Assembly (NCBI GenBank): GCA_029168955.1
Contig: JAPDOI010000143.1
Span: forward strand, 1,364,001-1,428,000
Origin: Aplectana chamaeleonis
Lineage: Eukaryota; Nematoda; Chromadorea; Rhabditida; Cosmocercidae
Direction of reading: 5' to 3'
DNA length: 64,000 bases
This document shows, piece after piece, positions 22,855 through 32,979 of the stretch (its first letter is position 1; every line of letters begins with the position of its first letter). Position numbers and translations under genes: made by a program. The notes beneath the pieces are model-generated. The model was not told the DNA's origin and searched no databases. It worked only from the letters and a program-made list of their open reading frames with translations.

Positions 22855-23020
22855 GAATATTTGGAAAACGAATATTCGGCCGAATAAACGAATAATCGAA
22901 AACTCGAATTATTCGATTATTCGAAAAAGTCGATTCTTCGAATAATTCGTTTATTCAAATATTCGGAAGTCAATTTTCGAATAATTCGTTTATTCGAATA
23001 TTTGGCCGAATAAACTAATA
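22855..23020. repeat. AT-rich palindromic TTCGAATAATTCG cluster
   Basis: Several overlapping short palindromes of TTCGAATAATTCG and CGAATAAACGAATA type. They use the same words as the 42-bp minisatellites but without a regular period. A smaller patch recurs at 24870-24903. Confidence 0.6.
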
Positions 23021-23059
23021 ATTTTAGAAAAATAGGAAGCAGAGTCTCCGGCACATATC

Positions 23060-23640
23060 CATTTTTGCGGTCCAGAAGTGAAATGTCTCCAACCAGACTG
23101 GGTACTATCTTAGCGGTGGGGGGCCACTATGGCAGGATACACTTGGCCCCGCCCATTTTACCGTGCCGCATAAAATTTCAGCCTCACCCAGGGTTTCCTT
23201 CCCCTGCCAAAATCAGGATTGCAGCACGGGAAAATGGGCGTGGCCAGGTGCGATACAACAGAGCCCCCCGCGCTTACTAAGACAAACCTTCGCTCGGAGC
23301 GGGACCGGCTCCTCCCATTTCTGACGTCATCGCCCGGACAGCGGCCGAGGGGCGAACTGGCACTGCGGTCCCTGTCCGATGCCAATAGCAGCCTCGGCCG
23401 CTGTCCGGTCGCTCTCAGAGCGACAATTCTGCGAGCAGTGTTAGCCAGACCGTCACTTGGTACACTGCAATCACGGACCCAGCATGGAATTCCACTGCCA
23501 ACTGTCGTAACGAACGACGGCGATGGAAGGTTCATAACACCGAGAAGCTGGTATCGAATTTACCGATCGACCTCGGTGCCGACTTACTCATTCTCCTCTT
23601 CACATCAGTTAACTCAGTTAACACTACGGTTTTAAGGCAG
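23060..23640. repeat. GC-rich repeat family L, copy 1 (LTR-like composition)
   Basis: The block GACGTCATCGCCCGGACAGC followed by 'ggccgaggggcgaactggcac' and 'ggtccctgtccg' also occurs at 61466-61550. Flanking sequence differs. The TGACGTCA here is a perfect CRE-type palindrome. At 23145-23240 there is a short inverted repeat (GGCCCCGCCCATTTTACCGTG against CACGGGAAAATGGGCGTGGCC). It could derive from an LTR or a DNA element; no coding domain is present. Confidence 0.45.
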
Positions 23641-25083
23641 ACATTTTTTTGCCCAAATACACACATATATACATATGCTTTTATCGTATATATTCTTCTA
23701 GCACAACCAAAACAAGACAGGTACCAGAATATGGTCTACAACCATGCAACCTAACAACAGGGGCCGGATTCATCAATGTACTAACCCACGGTTAGCGCCC
23801 CTAACCTACCAACCCAGCACCGTTTCAGCGATTCATCAACTTACCAACCCACGCGCTGCTGGGTTGGTTACTAGGTCAGCGCTACCAGCCGAAGAAGGAT
23901 GGTAGGCCGCTAACCAACCCACTAGATGTCGTGCGCCATTGCTAATCGGCGCTCCTCAACGCGTGCGGCAGCGCGCAGTGGCTCTTGGAACATTGCCAAA
24001 ATTGGTATCGATTTGCGAGGACTGTTATTTTGAAGAAATCACTACACTGCTGCTTATTCTCCGGTTATTATTCGACTTCTGACACTATTCTTCTATTACT
24101 GCTACTCCCATTATTCAACATTTGACATTATTGCTGCGCTATTACTACTCAATTAGGAATTCCGGAAAAATAATTAGAATTATAATCCTTTTTCTTGCGA
24201 GTGATTAGTTCACGGTTTTCGAATTGCATATTCACAATTTTCTTCCTTACAGTCCTTTTTTATGAATATTGTAGTTATTGCCAAGATCTCACCTAAAACC
24301 TTTTAATTATTTCTTTGGACGAAACTAATTCACAAATTCTTTTCTGTCAATAAAGGGAATAAGCAGCACCAGAAATTCGATGTAATAAATGAAAAAATTG
24401 AAACATTAGTAAATTTCATAATCACATATTAGGATATATGAATATGAATTGAAATTGACTTGAATTATAATCACTATTTCATTATTCTGTTACTACTAAA
24501 TTCAATGTGAACCAGCTAGACAGTTTTCTTCAGTCTTTGTTTGAGTTGGATATCTTCCCATCTCCCTTACGATTTGTATCTGCTACCCGTGTTTGTTCTC
24601 ACACTAGATTTGATGTTGTGAGCCACTTACGGTTTGCTGATTACAACTCCTTGCACCCATCCTCCCCCTTCCCACCTCAAATCATTGTCCTTAACCATGA
24701 GTACTGAGTAGAGTGTTTCACCGAATAAAATCGATTTTTCAATTAACTCTTATATTTTCTCAGAGACAAGATGGTTTTAACTGCCCTTGGTATCGAACAT
24801 TACGTGAGGGGCAAGGTTTCCATAATTGATGAAAAAGTGACTTTCTGTCCAATCACAGAATCGCTCTAACCATTTATTCGATTATTCGAATATTCGAATA
24901 AAAGCTTAATTAATTGGCTGTGGCATGTTAACGAATAGACGAAACCCCACGTTTTCATCAAATATGAGAACCTTTCACTTAACCTAATGCGTGATAAAAA
25001 GCGCTGTGGAAACCATTCCGGTCATGAAGAGAAAACTAGAATTATTCGGAAAATCGATATTCTTCGTTTGATATACTCTAGTA
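23641..25083. other. Unassigned AT-rich stretch
   Basis: A short inverted-repeat patch at 23780-23930 (CAACCCAGCA against TGCTGGGTTGG) and otherwise AT-rich sequence without recognised genes. Confidence 0.35.
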
Positions 25084-25154
25084 CCTACGGCCCGTAGAAA
25101 ACCCAACTCAGATGGTCTTAGAGAAATGTTTTTTTACAGTTGATCCGAGAACAG

Positions 25155-26169
25155 TTAGGCCCGTAGTAAACCCACCACTCAGTCAGGATTATCTGAATGG
25201 GTGATAAGATGAGCTCGAAACGATTCAGACAGGGTTCAGACGAGTCCGAAATCGTATCGAGCGATAGATTGCATTCAAGAGGTCGGTCTTGCAAAGCCAT
25301 GATGATGGGGGTATGATTATACCTGTGATGACAAGAACAACAGGCCATTATTCTCTATGTGGTCGTTCACGGATCGACCAACTCCATGCTTCGTTTCTCA
25401 ATAAATGAAATGCTGTTTGTTTCGTGGAAGCTGATATTGATAATAATACATTGATAAGCCGAAATATCAGCTGAATTATTTAAAGGCAGGGTTCGGGCAG
25501 AATTTCGATTCTAAGATTTTCGCTGAATCTGTGCTCATGGTACAGGTAGTCCAGAGGAACATGCGAAAACTGCGTTAAAACCGGTCTTCTTCAAGTTATT
25601 AAAGCCACTTCCGTGAGCCGATGATCCAGAAAAGTCAGAAAAGTGTGGCCATCGTCCATATTTTAGCCGTTGTCCACGCATTCTTCAAAAGTGCTGTGTA
25701 ATTGTCGGTCATTCCGGCCATGATTATCATGCTGTAAATACCGTCATCCCTGACATTCAGGCTGTTTTCTCCAGAATTACGGACTAAGAGTTTGTGAAAA
25801 TTTTGGATGGTGTCCAGCTAGGCCAGCCCAATCTATTTACCCCAAATTTCGGTAGTGTCAAAATTTGACCGGACCTTGCCGTTAAGTTACTCCTTTGCTC
25901 CTCAAAACAGTCTCGAGCGCACTCCTGATCTGGCACGCTGTTTCACTCTTCTCTAGCCAAGAAGTCAGTCAGATCTGACTGAATCGATTCAGTCAGATCT
26001 GACTGAGTGATTCAGCTTAACTTGTTTGTTGCCGACTTTCTCTGTTTAGCCTAGGTCGCTATCCTACAACACGTACGTCTGAAATGTGTGCGGCTCATCT
26101 GAATTCTTTTCAGAACATGGATTCAGATAGGCTGAACTGAAATTTTCGCCGGCTTTACTACGGGCCTTA
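25155..26169. mobile_element. Candidate 1.0-kb terminal inverted-repeat element
   Basis: TTAGGCCCGTAGTAAA on the left is matched by CTTTACTACGGGCCTTA on the right. A related GGCCCGTAGAAAACCCA lies just outside at 25091. Inside, CAGTCAGATCTGACTG-type palindromes are concentrated. No transposase motif was seen. The pairing of these ends is an inference from a 15-16 bp match. Confidence 0.45.
25965..26006. repeat. 42-bp perfect palindrome
   Basis: TCAGTCAGATCTGACTGAAT followed by its exact reverse complement, centred on ATCGAT. Each half is itself palindromic around AGATCT. It lies inside the candidate element at 25155-26169. Confidence 0.9.
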
Positions 26170-26979
26170 GTGTGGTACCCATTCAGACAAAACTGCGTTT
26201 AGCGTCCCGTTAAAGTATTTTAGTGCATTGGGTGCATTGATGTGTAAGTTGGTCGTGGAAAACGCGGAATGGGGAGCGTGTCAAGATTTCGACCACCACG
26301 TTAACCAAAAACGAGGCGACGAGTTCGGTGTTTCGGCAATTGCGTCGAAAACTTGTAAACTCCCGCTCTTTCTAATGTCATCATTTTTTTCTGCATAAGA
26401 TCGAATAATTTTTTCTGTCTTTGTAGCGCTGCGATAGTTTTAGTAATGATTCATAAATCATTCATCATCATCACCTTTCATTGAGCATTCGCTTGGCTTC
26501 TGGAAGGGATTTCAGACTAATTCCTGCTCAGCAATGAGATTTTTGGAGTTTTCAACATTTTCCATGTTTTTCGGTCACCAAAACTCGCTTGACTCTGACA
26601 TCTGAAACGTCCTCAGCCATTGTGGCAATGTTGTCAGTAATTGCTTTCTCATAAATTTCATTGAATTAAATAAACTTCTGATGTCGGTGTTATTTTTACT
26701 TCACCTAGTTTCTGAGGCCCTCGTCATATATAGTCGGCCGACAGCCGGTCGTCGTGGTCCCTCCAGTCGATGTTTATTAAAAACACGCAGAGCGGGAAGA
26801 AATGAAGCGAAAAAATCAACTTCAACTGATAAAATATTAATGCTTTGCTTCGCTATGAGAGGTTTATGATTTGGCATAATGATATTCGTGAAAAACTCGT
26901 TAAAAGAAATGAAATACTTAGTGCAATTGGTTTTTCATGTGATTTAACATAAACAAAATACACTAGAAGCACTAAAAGC
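26170..26979. other. Unassigned stretch downstream of LINE
   Basis: AT-rich with no recognised gene. It is the 3' flank of the RTE element on the minus strand. Confidence 0.35.
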
Positions 26980-27000
26980 TTGACTTACTTGACTTGACTT
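26980..27000 (-). repeat. RTE 3' tail of short TCAAG repeats
   Basis: On the minus strand the element ends AAGTCAAGTCAAGTAAGTCA. RTE elements end in short tandem repeats rather than poly(A). Confidence 0.7.
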
Positions 27001-27026
27001 AATCGGTTGGCTTTCGCCTGACGCGG

Positions 27027-27464
27027 TCATTCCGCATCTTCACCGAGGTGTGCCGTCCTAGTAGTCAGCCGTGTCCATTTTTCACGGTCTTCAGCCACAA
27101 TTTGAACACATTCCATCCAGCTGTCACTATTCCATTTCCTGCGAAACGAAACATCGCGCCTGAACTGTCTTTCGATGCCGAGTGACTTTAAATCCTCTTT
27201 AACCACATCCGTCCAGAACTTTCGCCTACGCCCAGGTGGCCGTTTCCAGACAGGATTTGGAAGCATTTTTAAAGCGTGTTGTACGAGACGATCCGGCGTT
27301 CTTCTTAGTATATGCCCGAGCAGTCGAAGTCGACTTTCCATTGCTGCTTGAGATGGCGTTAGGAGATGCTGGCACCTCCCTCGTGTCAAGCGTTGATGTA
27401 CTGCGTCGATTTCCTTGTAAAGGTCTTCGTTATGGCATACACGCGGCCAGAAATATCCAAGCAA
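27027..27464 (-). CDS. RTE ORF2 part 4: C-terminal region
   Basis: Reads LGYFWPRVCHNEDLY, LGHILRRTPDRLVQ, RPPGRRRKFWTDVVKEDL and TAHLGEDAE, then a stop. This is the conserved C-terminus of RTE polyproteins in hookworms. The stop lies about 50 bp before the 3' repeat tail. Confidence 0.85.
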   Translation of the reverse strand: MLGYFWPRVCHNEDLYKEIDAVHQRLTRGRCQHLLTPSQAAMESRLRLLGHILRRTPDRLVQHALKMLPNPVWKRPPGRRRKFWTDVVKEDLKSLGIERQFRRDVSFRRKWNSDSWMECVQIVAEDREKWTRLTTRTAHLGEDAE

Positions 27465-27468
27465 ACGC

Positions 27469-28110
27469 CTAAAGCTTCCTCTCCGTGCAATCCAACCTTT
27501 CCATCTGCGTTTTCGGCGCGGCCCACGTCTCCCATCGGTACATCATGATAGGGCGAACGGCGGATAGTAAGATGCGGAACTTGACTTCCTTCGCGATGTT
27601 GGTAGACCACAAACACTTGGTTAGAGAATTGAATGCAGACGTAGCTTTCGCACATCGTTGTCGGATATCCGCTGCATAACTACCATCGTTCTTCAGCAAA
27701 CAGCCCAAATAACAGAAATCGTCCACCAGTTCGATACGTTGTCCGTCCACACAAACTCCAGTTGAAGGCCTCTGAGAGACCCACATCTGCTTGCATTTGT
27801 CGGGACGAAGACGAAGTCCATAGGCTGCGGCATACTTCGAAACGAGGTTCACAATCCTTTGCAGTTTTGCGTTGTTTTCAGCGAATAACACAATGTCGTC
27901 GGCGTACTCCAGGTCGACAAGGGAGCGTCCTGATGGTGTTAGGATCACATCCGCAGGAAACTGTTCTGCAACTCTACGCATGATGTCATCAACGGCGAAG
28001 TTGAAAAGAAAAGGTCCTGCAACGTCTACTCGCCTTACTCTTGTTTTCACCTCGAAAGCTGACGTAAATTCGACAGGTGTACGAACTGCTGCTGTTGTTC
28101 CTTTGTTCAC
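27469..28110 (-). CDS. RTE ORF2 part 3: RT motifs B-E
   Basis: Contains VAGPFLFNFAVDDIMRR, EYADDIVLFAE (the YADD active site is intact, near 27900) and YGLRLRPDKCKQMW, then the thumb region CYLGCLLKNDGSYAADI. The normal G.RQG signature before motif B is degraded (TRVRRVDVAG). It ends at ERKL, where a deletion of about two bases puts the rest into another frame. Confidence 0.88.
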   Translation of the reverse strand: MNKGTTAAVRTPVEFTSAFEVKTRVRRVDVAGPFLFNFAVDDIMRRVAEQFPADVILTPSGRSLVDLEYADDIVLFAENNAKLQRIVNLVSKYAAAYGLRLRPDKCKQMWVSQRPSTGVCVDGQRIELVDDFCYLGCLLKNDGSYAADIRQRCAKATSAFNSLTKCLWSTNIAKEVKFRILLSAVRPIMMYRWETWAAPKTQMERLDCTERKL

Positions 28111-28118
28111 GTCCTCGA

Positions 28119-29552
28119 TTAACCGAACATACTTTCCGGGACTCCATCTGCTCGCAGAGCGGTGAGCAATTGATCACGATGAGGAGAGTCGAACGCGGCT
28201 TCAAAGTTCAAAAAAGCAAGCTGTAATGGCTTCGAAAACCGCTGCCACGATTCAATTACTCTTCTCACGACGAACACTTGGTCGATGGTCGATCTTCCAG
28301 GTCGAAAACCGGCTTGCTCATCTCTGGTCGTTCCTTCACGATGTTTGATAAGTCGCTCGAGAATGATACGTTCTAAAACCTTGTACATGACACGAAGTAG
28401 AGAGATTCCTCTGTAGTTCTTAGGATCCGTGACGGATAGCTTCTTGTGAAGAGGTACGATGATCGCATGTCTCCACGAATCGGGTATCCTTTCGCTCATC
28501 CATATGGCACGGATGGTGTTGGTCATTTCACGAATCCCAGACGGAGGAAGAGCTTTCAGCATTTCAGCAGTGATGTTGTCATCTCCACCTGCCTTTCCAT
28601 TCTTCATTTTCCGGACACAATCCAAAACTTCAGACTCAGTCGGCGGTTCCTCACTGACATCGTAATGTGCTCTCTGAACATGCGGGAGCTCAGGTACTGA
28701 TGGCGCTGGACGATTCAGTAGTGAACTGAAGTAATCCTTCCATATTGGCAGCGTCGCATCACCAACTGCAACTCCATTGGTAGTGTTCAAGACAGGAGAA
28801 CATCTCTTCATCTTCCCGCTATACTGTCGCAGCAACGTGTAGGCTTTCCTCGGATTCTTCTGCTCCCAAGCCTTCTCGAACTCCTTAGCTCTACACGTCC
28901 ACTCTCGTTCGCGGTCACTTTGAAGCTGCCGACGCAACTTCCTCCTCAGACGCTTCTCCTCCACGAAGTTTCCTGCAGTTCGGAGAGCACATACTCTGTT
29001 GTAGGTAGATGTTGTTTGTTCTGAGACGTAGGCGAACTTCTTCTTAGGCTGTACAACCGGGAGTGCCTCTTTCGAAGCGTCCTGGATGCATTTGACAGAA
29101 GAATCCGCGTCGCAAAGTTTCTTCTTAGTCCGTACTCCGATGTGAATAGAAACGCGTTGTCGGAAATTCCTTCTGCACTCTTCATCTCTGAGACTTGTCA
29201 TGTCAATCCTCTGGAGAGGCTGAGCCCCTCGCTTCCTCTTATGAATCCTCGCAGTGAAGTTCAACAGAACAGGACGGTGATCCGAATCGAATGCGACATC
29301 CCACACAGCTCTAGATCTTCGAATGTCCGATACTGGAATATTCCTCGTCAGGACATAGTCAAGCTGTAGTTTCAAAGTTGTCATCTTCCGCTTCCGCTGC
29401 TCTTCTGGAGATAGCCGGGTTGGTCCCTGCCACGTAAGCTGATGGCGGCGATGATTCCTCTTGAATGTCGATGCAATAATCAGACCACTGCGTTCACAAA
29501 GTCGACAAGGCGGTAGCCATTGTCCGATGTTTGCTCCACTGGGTAGAACCAT
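28119..29552 (-). CDS. RTE ORF2 part 2: endonuclease end, linker and RT motifs 1-A
   Basis: This frame picks up at GLIIASTFKRNHRRHQLTW, contains the last endonuclease motif SDHRPVLLNF, a basic linker, then RT segments GGDDNITAEMLKALPPSGI, SWRHAIIVPLHKK and DEQAGFRPGRSTIDQVFVV. Motif A reads LAFLNFEAAFDS: the catalytic Asp expected in FLDF is Asn (AAC at 28206-28208). The frame stops at 28119, just after a predicted frameshift. It overlaps part 1 out of frame. Confidence 0.88.
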   Translation of the reverse strand: MVLPSGANIGQWLPPCRLCERSGLIIASTFKRNHRRHQLTWQGPTRLSPEEQRKRKMTTLKLQLDYVLTRNIPVSDIRRSRAVWDVAFDSDHRPVLLNFTARIHKRKRGAQPLQRIDMTSLRDEECRRNFRQRVSIHIGVRTKKKLCDADSSVKCIQDASKEALPVVQPKKKFAYVSEQTTSTYNRVCALRTAGNFVEEKRLRRKLRRQLQSDREREWTCRAKEFEKAWEQKNPRKAYTLLRQYSGKMKRCSPVLNTTNGVAVGDATLPIWKDYFSSLLNRPAPSVPELPHVQRAHYDVSEEPPTESEVLDCVRKMKNGKAGGDDNITAEMLKALPPSGIREMTNTIRAIWMSERIPDSWRHAIIVPLHKKLSVTDPKNYRGISLLRVMYKVLERIILERLIKHREGTTRDEQAGFRPGRSTIDQVFVVRRVIESWQRFSKPLQLAFLNFEAAFDSPHRDQLLTALRADGVPESMFG

Positions 29553-30046
29553 TTACCGAGTACTTCGGATTCCTGATCAAGTCCCATCTTCGCATTTGCG
29601 TCAATCCCCACGACAACAGCATGTTGACAAGGTATCCTGGCCAGCAACGTATTGAGTTCCTCATAAAACGCATCCTTCGAATTGTCTTCGGCGGTTTCAG
29701 TGGGCGCATGAGCACTCACTATCCACAGATTGAATCCTCTGTGATCCCGCAGTCGTACGAATGCATTCCGACACGACGTTGAGCCGAACTCCTTGACCAT
29801 ACCATTGAAATCCTTCCTTACAGCTATTGCACAGCCTCCCACTCTCCTATCGTCAGCGTCACCGCAGTAGATGGTGTACTCTCCGACGCTGATGACGGGT
29901 CTATCCTTGAGGCGGGTTTCCTGCAAAGCAGCAAACGGTGCATGGAAATAGCTCAGAAGTCTGGATAGCGCAGTTTTTTGGATATCACTCGACAGCGATC
30001 GACAGTTCAGGGTGGCGAAATTGTGGCTTGTGGCCAAAGACTCCAT
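29480..30046 (-). CDS. RTE ORF2 part 1: apurinic-like endonuclease
   Basis: Starts MESLATSHN at 30046. The endonuclease/exonuclease/phosphatase fold motifs appear in order: QETRLKDRP (the Glu that binds metal), GGCAIAVRKDF, VSAHAPTE, and GIDANAKMG near residue 150. The enzyme nicks target DNA to prime reverse transcription. The frame then loses register near residue 180 and ends LVDFVNAVV. The expected next segment (GLIIASTF..) is found in the adjacent frame, so a one-base loss lies near 29490-29510. Confidence 0.9.
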   Translation of the reverse strand: MESLATSHNFATLNCRSLSSDIQKTALSRLLSYFHAPFAALQETRLKDRPVISVGEYTIYCGDADDRRVGGCAIAVRKDFNGMVKEFGSTSCRNAFVRLRDHRGFNLWIVSAHAPTETAEDNSKDAFYEELNTLLARIPCQHAVVVGIDANAKMGLDQESEVLGKWFYPVEQTSDNGYRLVDFVNAVV

Positions 30047-30156
30047 GACTCGCTAGGTACGGATCCTAAGGTGTTATGGACCAGAGGCCTTAGTGTGCCG
30101 GACGGCGACACCTTTATGCAATGTGCGGGATACTTTCGCGATATAGTTGTGCACGC

Positions 30157-30250
30157 GAGGTCTGGTTCCTGCAACTCCCACCTTGAGTGGGGTTTGAGCT
30201 ACTGAGTCTTCGTCCCTCTTTTGAACATGGTCAACATGGTCAAGCAGACC
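30157..30250 (-). pseudogene. C-terminal piece of a second LINE, cut by RTE copy 1
   Basis: The minus-strand reading RDEDSVAQTPLKVGVAGTRPR resembles the end of a LINE RT polypeptide (a block usually followed by GRPKKRW). It is interrupted exactly where RTE copy 1 begins. It is probably the continuation of the relic at 30480-31060. Confidence 0.5.
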
Positions 30251-30479
30251 GTTGTCCCGGTCCACATGGAACTCACGTACCACTCCTAACACGTTTTTTT
30301 ATTGTTGAAAGTTTTTACGTCCCCTACAAGTGCATTTTTCTCGAAATATTGAGAGAGGGACAAAAATATTCAGAAAAAAGTAATTTTTTTCGTATTTCAA
30401 TATTAACTTTTTGTAATCAAACTTACACCGCATTTTTAGCAACCAAACTAACTGACAGGCGATCCTTGAGGAGCGTTTT

Positions 30480-31060
30480 TCATTTTAGGCCCAGTATATT
30501 TACGTACCCTCCACGAATTTCAATTGTTTCAAAAAAATTTACGTCGCCCCCGTTGTTCAACTGTACATCAACCGCTTGACCCAGATGGCCCAACCACCTG
30601 AGGCGGTACGCTTTCATCTTCGCAGTAAAGGGGGTCACTCCAAAGATGGAACGCACCAGATTATTTGTTAACCTATCTTCCAAGCTCAGATAGTCAATGG
30701 TAACAACCATTGACTATCTGAGCATCCGCATCTCTATCACTTGCAGAGATTGCTTAACAGTCTTTGTGGCCGGCCAGCTTTCGGTGGCGTAAACGGCGAC
30801 TAGCCTCACAACCGTCATGTAGATTTTGGACTTAAGGCGTATGTGTATCTTCCTGTCACACATTACGCCAGTTATCGCTCTCTTCGTCCAAGCTACATTC
30901 ACGCGCCCATGGGCATCCAGTAGCACGTCGCCGGCAGATGTGAATCTTGATGCGAGGTACTTGAAACTGTCTACCTTCGTAAGGTCGGTGCCATTAATGC
31001 TGATGGATCCTTTCTCGATTTCGGTCTATACTCCATGTACTCGGTTTTGGCGACATTAGG
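30480..31060 (-). pseudogene. Second non-LTR RT relic, thumb/C-terminal part
   Basis: Minus-strand pieces read KTEYMEYRPKS, then RVNVAWTKRAITGVMCDRKI, LKSKIYMTVVRLVAVYATES, SLQVIEMRMLR and YRLRWLGHLGQA. These match the region after YADD of LINE RTs (LKSKIYRTVVRP..E.RMLRW..RLRWLGH). Stops and frame shifts separate the pieces. A 16-bp perfect hairpin (30685-30722) sits where the conserved Trp after RMLR should be. Confidence 0.8.
30685..30722. repeat. 16-bp perfect hairpin in LINE relic
   Basis: CTCAGATAGTCAATGG, six bases, then the exact reverse complement. The structure interrupts the RT reading frame, which suggests a local inverted duplication. Confidence 0.8.
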
Positions 31061-32979
31061 ACGTAGCCCAACGAGCTGCAGGCGATCATTCCATCGCGTG
31101 GTGGTAGGTTACCTATCTCCCATTTATTCCCTTTCACAGTGGCGCATCGTCGCCAGATACGGGCAGGTTGCGGTGAGATACGGGCAGGTTGCGGCGCAGT
31201 CTATTCGAAAATTCCAATATTTACTGAGCTGTGAGTTTGAAAATAAACCTAGATCACCAAGGAGCTCAGACATGACTTAAATGCAGTGGTCGCGATGGAA
31301 TACGCTCGTCTTCTTTTCCTCTCCAAACTCTTCTCTGGGTTTAGAGCAGTAGGACCTATAAGGAAAATTTGGGAAAAAAAACTCTACTTCGGTCCATATT
31401 TCATGCCTGAACTTTCTTGTCTCTTGATGGTGGACGGGCCCACTCCACATCATCGGCATCGATGATCTCCAACATCAAGAGCATCAGCTGGCTTGAAATC
31501 GGATTTCAATCAATGAACGATAGCCATCAGACTGACCTTCTCGAATGTTTCTATCCTCGTCGAGCTAAACATTGAAAGGAGGGCTTGCTCTCTTTGTTGA
31601 ACTGTCTTCACTAGTAAAATTCGCAATCATTTCTGGCTGGAAACTTCAATTATTCTTGACCAGTGTACGGCACGAGGTGTGAGGCCTTAGGCAGCATCCA
31701 TACGTCGCGAGAGCGGGCGCTCCCGCTGTTGTGCGCCTCTCTACGCTCCTCAACGCTGCCTGCAAATTAACACAGGCAAACACCCCACCTCGTGCTGATT
31801 CGATTGAAAACGTTTGATCGGGTGATCAATTGCTCGAGTCGGCGCAACGGCTGATGATTTCCCACAGTTTTCGACTTCCGTGGTGGGATTATGGGAAACA
31901 AGCGCAGTAGTTTTCTTACAGGTCTAATGCCACCTGCTTCAGTGATGGAGCAGTATGCTTGAAATTTGCTGCTTGCTTCGTGGTGCTCGCGCGAGAGCGA
32001 GCGGGCGAGGGCGCGCGAGAAGGAGCGCTTGTGAGCGGCTAGCGAATCGTGTGCCCACGATGACCATCGATTTTGGGTAATCGCACGCTCTTGCCACGTA
32101 TGGACGGAGTCTCACAGTGGGGTGTTTGAGCTCCGGTGATCTGGGGAGGGGAGGCCTGAGAAGCTGAAAATCGAAAAATTGACACTGCCAGTCTGGTCGG
32201 CATCCCCCCCGCTCGTCTTCGCTTGTTTCCTTGTTTCGCCATGAAAAATAGCACCATTATCATCATAGGAAGGGGATGCAATGTACTAAAAACTTTGATG
32301 AATATTTTGCGGTTGGAATGTTGAAATTTCATAAATCTTTCAGGAGTTAATCACATAAAGGAGAAGGTGAAATTGAACATGCACGGCATGTTATTAAATT
32401 GTGGTTTTTATAATTGACTGTTCAATGTTCATGAAGAAGTGTTTTAGTGAGTTTTGTTTTTTGTTTCTTTTAGAAAATAATGTTGGTAAATAAATGTTTG
32501 TAAGTAATGAAATATTGAGTGAAACCAGTGCAGATATAATTGTTAAGAGTTAGGAGTAGTTTAAGAGCAGGTTAAGAGTAAATGAGAAAAGCCAATAGAG
32601 AAACTTGGTGAACATTTTCAACCAATTAGATTATGAGGAAACTACGGAGCCAAATTTAGACAAGAAAATCAACAAATGGCTCAAACGTTTGGATGACGTG
32701 AAAATGGAAGAAGTTTAATTGCAGTAGGCGAAGCGGGAGAGTTATTTGGCGGCGAATGACATATAGTGTAATTGCACTACACCTCTTTGAAGGAAAAGTT
32801 GGTGCGATTGACTTGAACCGAGGCAACGAGAGCTGTTATTAGGCCTAGACGGTGTGCTTATACACCAGTGCTAGAACACAGAAAATTTTATGTCGAACGC
32901 TTGATGCGGAGAGGCCCCACAGTATAAGGGTGAGGTCGAGAAAAATACAAGTCCCGAGGTGGTATAAGTAGAAAAAGGT
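31061..32979. other. Unassigned stretch with GC-rich patches
   Basis: At 31661 CAGTGTACGGCACGAGGTGTG is mirrored at 31783-31796 (CCCCACCTCGTGCT) and again at 33871-33899 (CCTCACACCTCGTGCC). This could mark the ends of a 135-bp or a 2.2-kb element. At 31980-32040 there are GAGCGAGCGGGCGAGGGCGC-type runs. No gene recognised. Confidence 0.35.

Larger units (their letters stand above)
26980..30156 (-). mobile_element. RTE-type LINE, copy 1 (near full length, inactive)
   Basis: 3.18 kb on the minus strand with an N-terminal endonuclease, a reverse transcriptase and a C-terminal conserved region in order. It ends at the 3' side in short TAAGTCAAG/TCAAG repeats (26980-27000), typical of RTE tails. 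The size agrees with nematode RTE elements of about 3.3 kb. The 5' border at 30156 is where similarity to the second copy (62871) begins. The coding region is broken into four frames, so it cannot make the full polyprotein. Confidence 0.92.

Noticed and set aside
29142..30205. Several 60-130 codon plus-strand frames over 27-30.6 kb
   Set aside because: They are antisense shadows of the RTE element and the older LINE.
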